This document shows positions 13,978 through 14,282 of a DNA stretch of 14,282 nt, piece after piece. The position numbers were made by a program, and so were the translations under genes. The stretch comes from JAAYAY01 sp964429355 (GTDB lineage: Bacteria; Planctomycetota; Planctomycetia; Pirellulales; Thermoguttaceae), in NCBI GenBank assembly GCA_964429355.1, contig CAYSCH010000250.1, forward strand, positions 1 to 14,282, read 5' to 3'. The notes beneath the pieces were generated by a model. The model was given only the letters and a program-made list of their open reading frames with translations. It made no database searches and was not told the origin of the DNA. Each line of letters starts with the position of its first letter. Position 1 is the stretch's first letter.

Positions 13978-14022
13978 CGAAACAGGACTCAAGCGAATCG
14001 CCACCGCGGTACCCAGTGCGCG

Positions 14023-14282
14023 TTACTTCCCCAATTCCACAATCCGAAAATCATCGAACCGGATCCAATGTTCGCCGTCGGCCGGGCCGTTGTAACACTG
14101 GAGGCTGATCGCATCGTCGCCGGGAGGTGGGAGTTCGCCTTCGGCGGTTGTCTGGAACTCGCCCTTGAGGTCCTCGCGAAACTGGGCGGTCCACTTTTGT
14201 CCCTCGACCATAAGTCGCAACTGGACGGTCTTGTTCGGAGCCGGCTTGCGACCGGGAATGATCCACAGCTCCCCGTCGATCC
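14023..14282 (-). CDS. C-terminal end of a LamG/DUF1080-like protein, cut by window edge
   Basis: The frame is open from the right edge of the window to a stop at 14023, giving the last 85 or so residues. Visible features are GELWIIPG, a strand with VQLRLMVEGQKWTAQF, an acidic loop (LPPPGDDAISLQCYNG) and the ending EHWIRFDDFRIVELGK. The pattern of beta-strands closing with W-I-R-F-D-D-F-R-I-V is common at the end of concanavalin-A-like carbohydrate-binding or DUF1080 (3-keto-disaccharide hydrolase-like) domains, frequent in Planctomycetota. The start and any signal peptide lie outside the window, so the family call is tentative. Confidence 0.6.
   Translation of the reverse strand, partial: IDGELWIIPGRKPAPNKTVQLRLMVEGQKWTAQFREDLKGEFQTTAEGELPPPGDDAISLQCYNGPADGEHWIRFDDFRIVELGK

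Overview
This is a GC-rich bacterial window that reads most like Planctomycetota (Pirellulales or a relative), probably from a metagenome-derived scaffold because a run of ten Ns interrupts one gene. The lineage call is an inference. It rests on a secreted sialate-O-acetylesterase-like enzyme beside a Tat-exported Gfo/Idh/MocA oxidoreductase, on PolX and a TGS-domain GTPase of the planctomycete type, on a pair of outer-membrane barrel proteins resembling the DUF6268 family, and on palindromic intergenic repeats with extended -10 (TGnTACAAT) promoter-like sites.

Layout. Positions 2-1987 (+) hold two paralogous outer-membrane beta-barrel genes in tandem; the first is cut by the window edge. A small membrane protein gene (2054-2434, -) converges on them. 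Positions 2471-2817 have no convincing gene, only a promoter-like site, a short hairpin and a possible 32-codon ORF. From 7629 down to 2818 (-) runs a tight four-gene cluster: TGS GTPase, polX, sucC, sucD. The GTPase and polX are 18 nt apart, the polX stop and sucC start overlap as ATGA, and sucC-sucD are 25 nt apart. This looks like one transcription unit that joins a GTP-binding protein and a DNA-repair polymerase/exonuclease to succinyl-CoA synthetase of the TCA cycle.

A 488-nt divergent intergenic region (7630-8117) carries a cluster of two repeat families and a good extended -10 site facing the next gene. Genes on the + strand then follow: a secreted SGNH-type acetylesterase (8118-9686), a Tat-exported oxidoreductase (9882-11177), a HI0933-type flavoprotein (11287-12552), and an exported NlpC/P60 cysteine peptidase with an unusual N-terminal module (12626-13831). 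The window ends with the C-terminal end of a minus-strand gene (14023-14282) that resembles a LamG/DUF1080-like carbohydrate-associated domain. The esterase and the oxidoreductase plausibly act on acetylated sugars or glycans outside the cytoplasm; the peptidase acts on the cell wall.

I found no convincing new defence, mobile or RNA system. The items most worth following are the PolX-SucCD translational coupling, two hairpin repeat families (one with base-pair covariation between copies), the domain make-up of the NlpC/P60 protein, and the N gap in sucD, which is one codon shorter than the family predicts.
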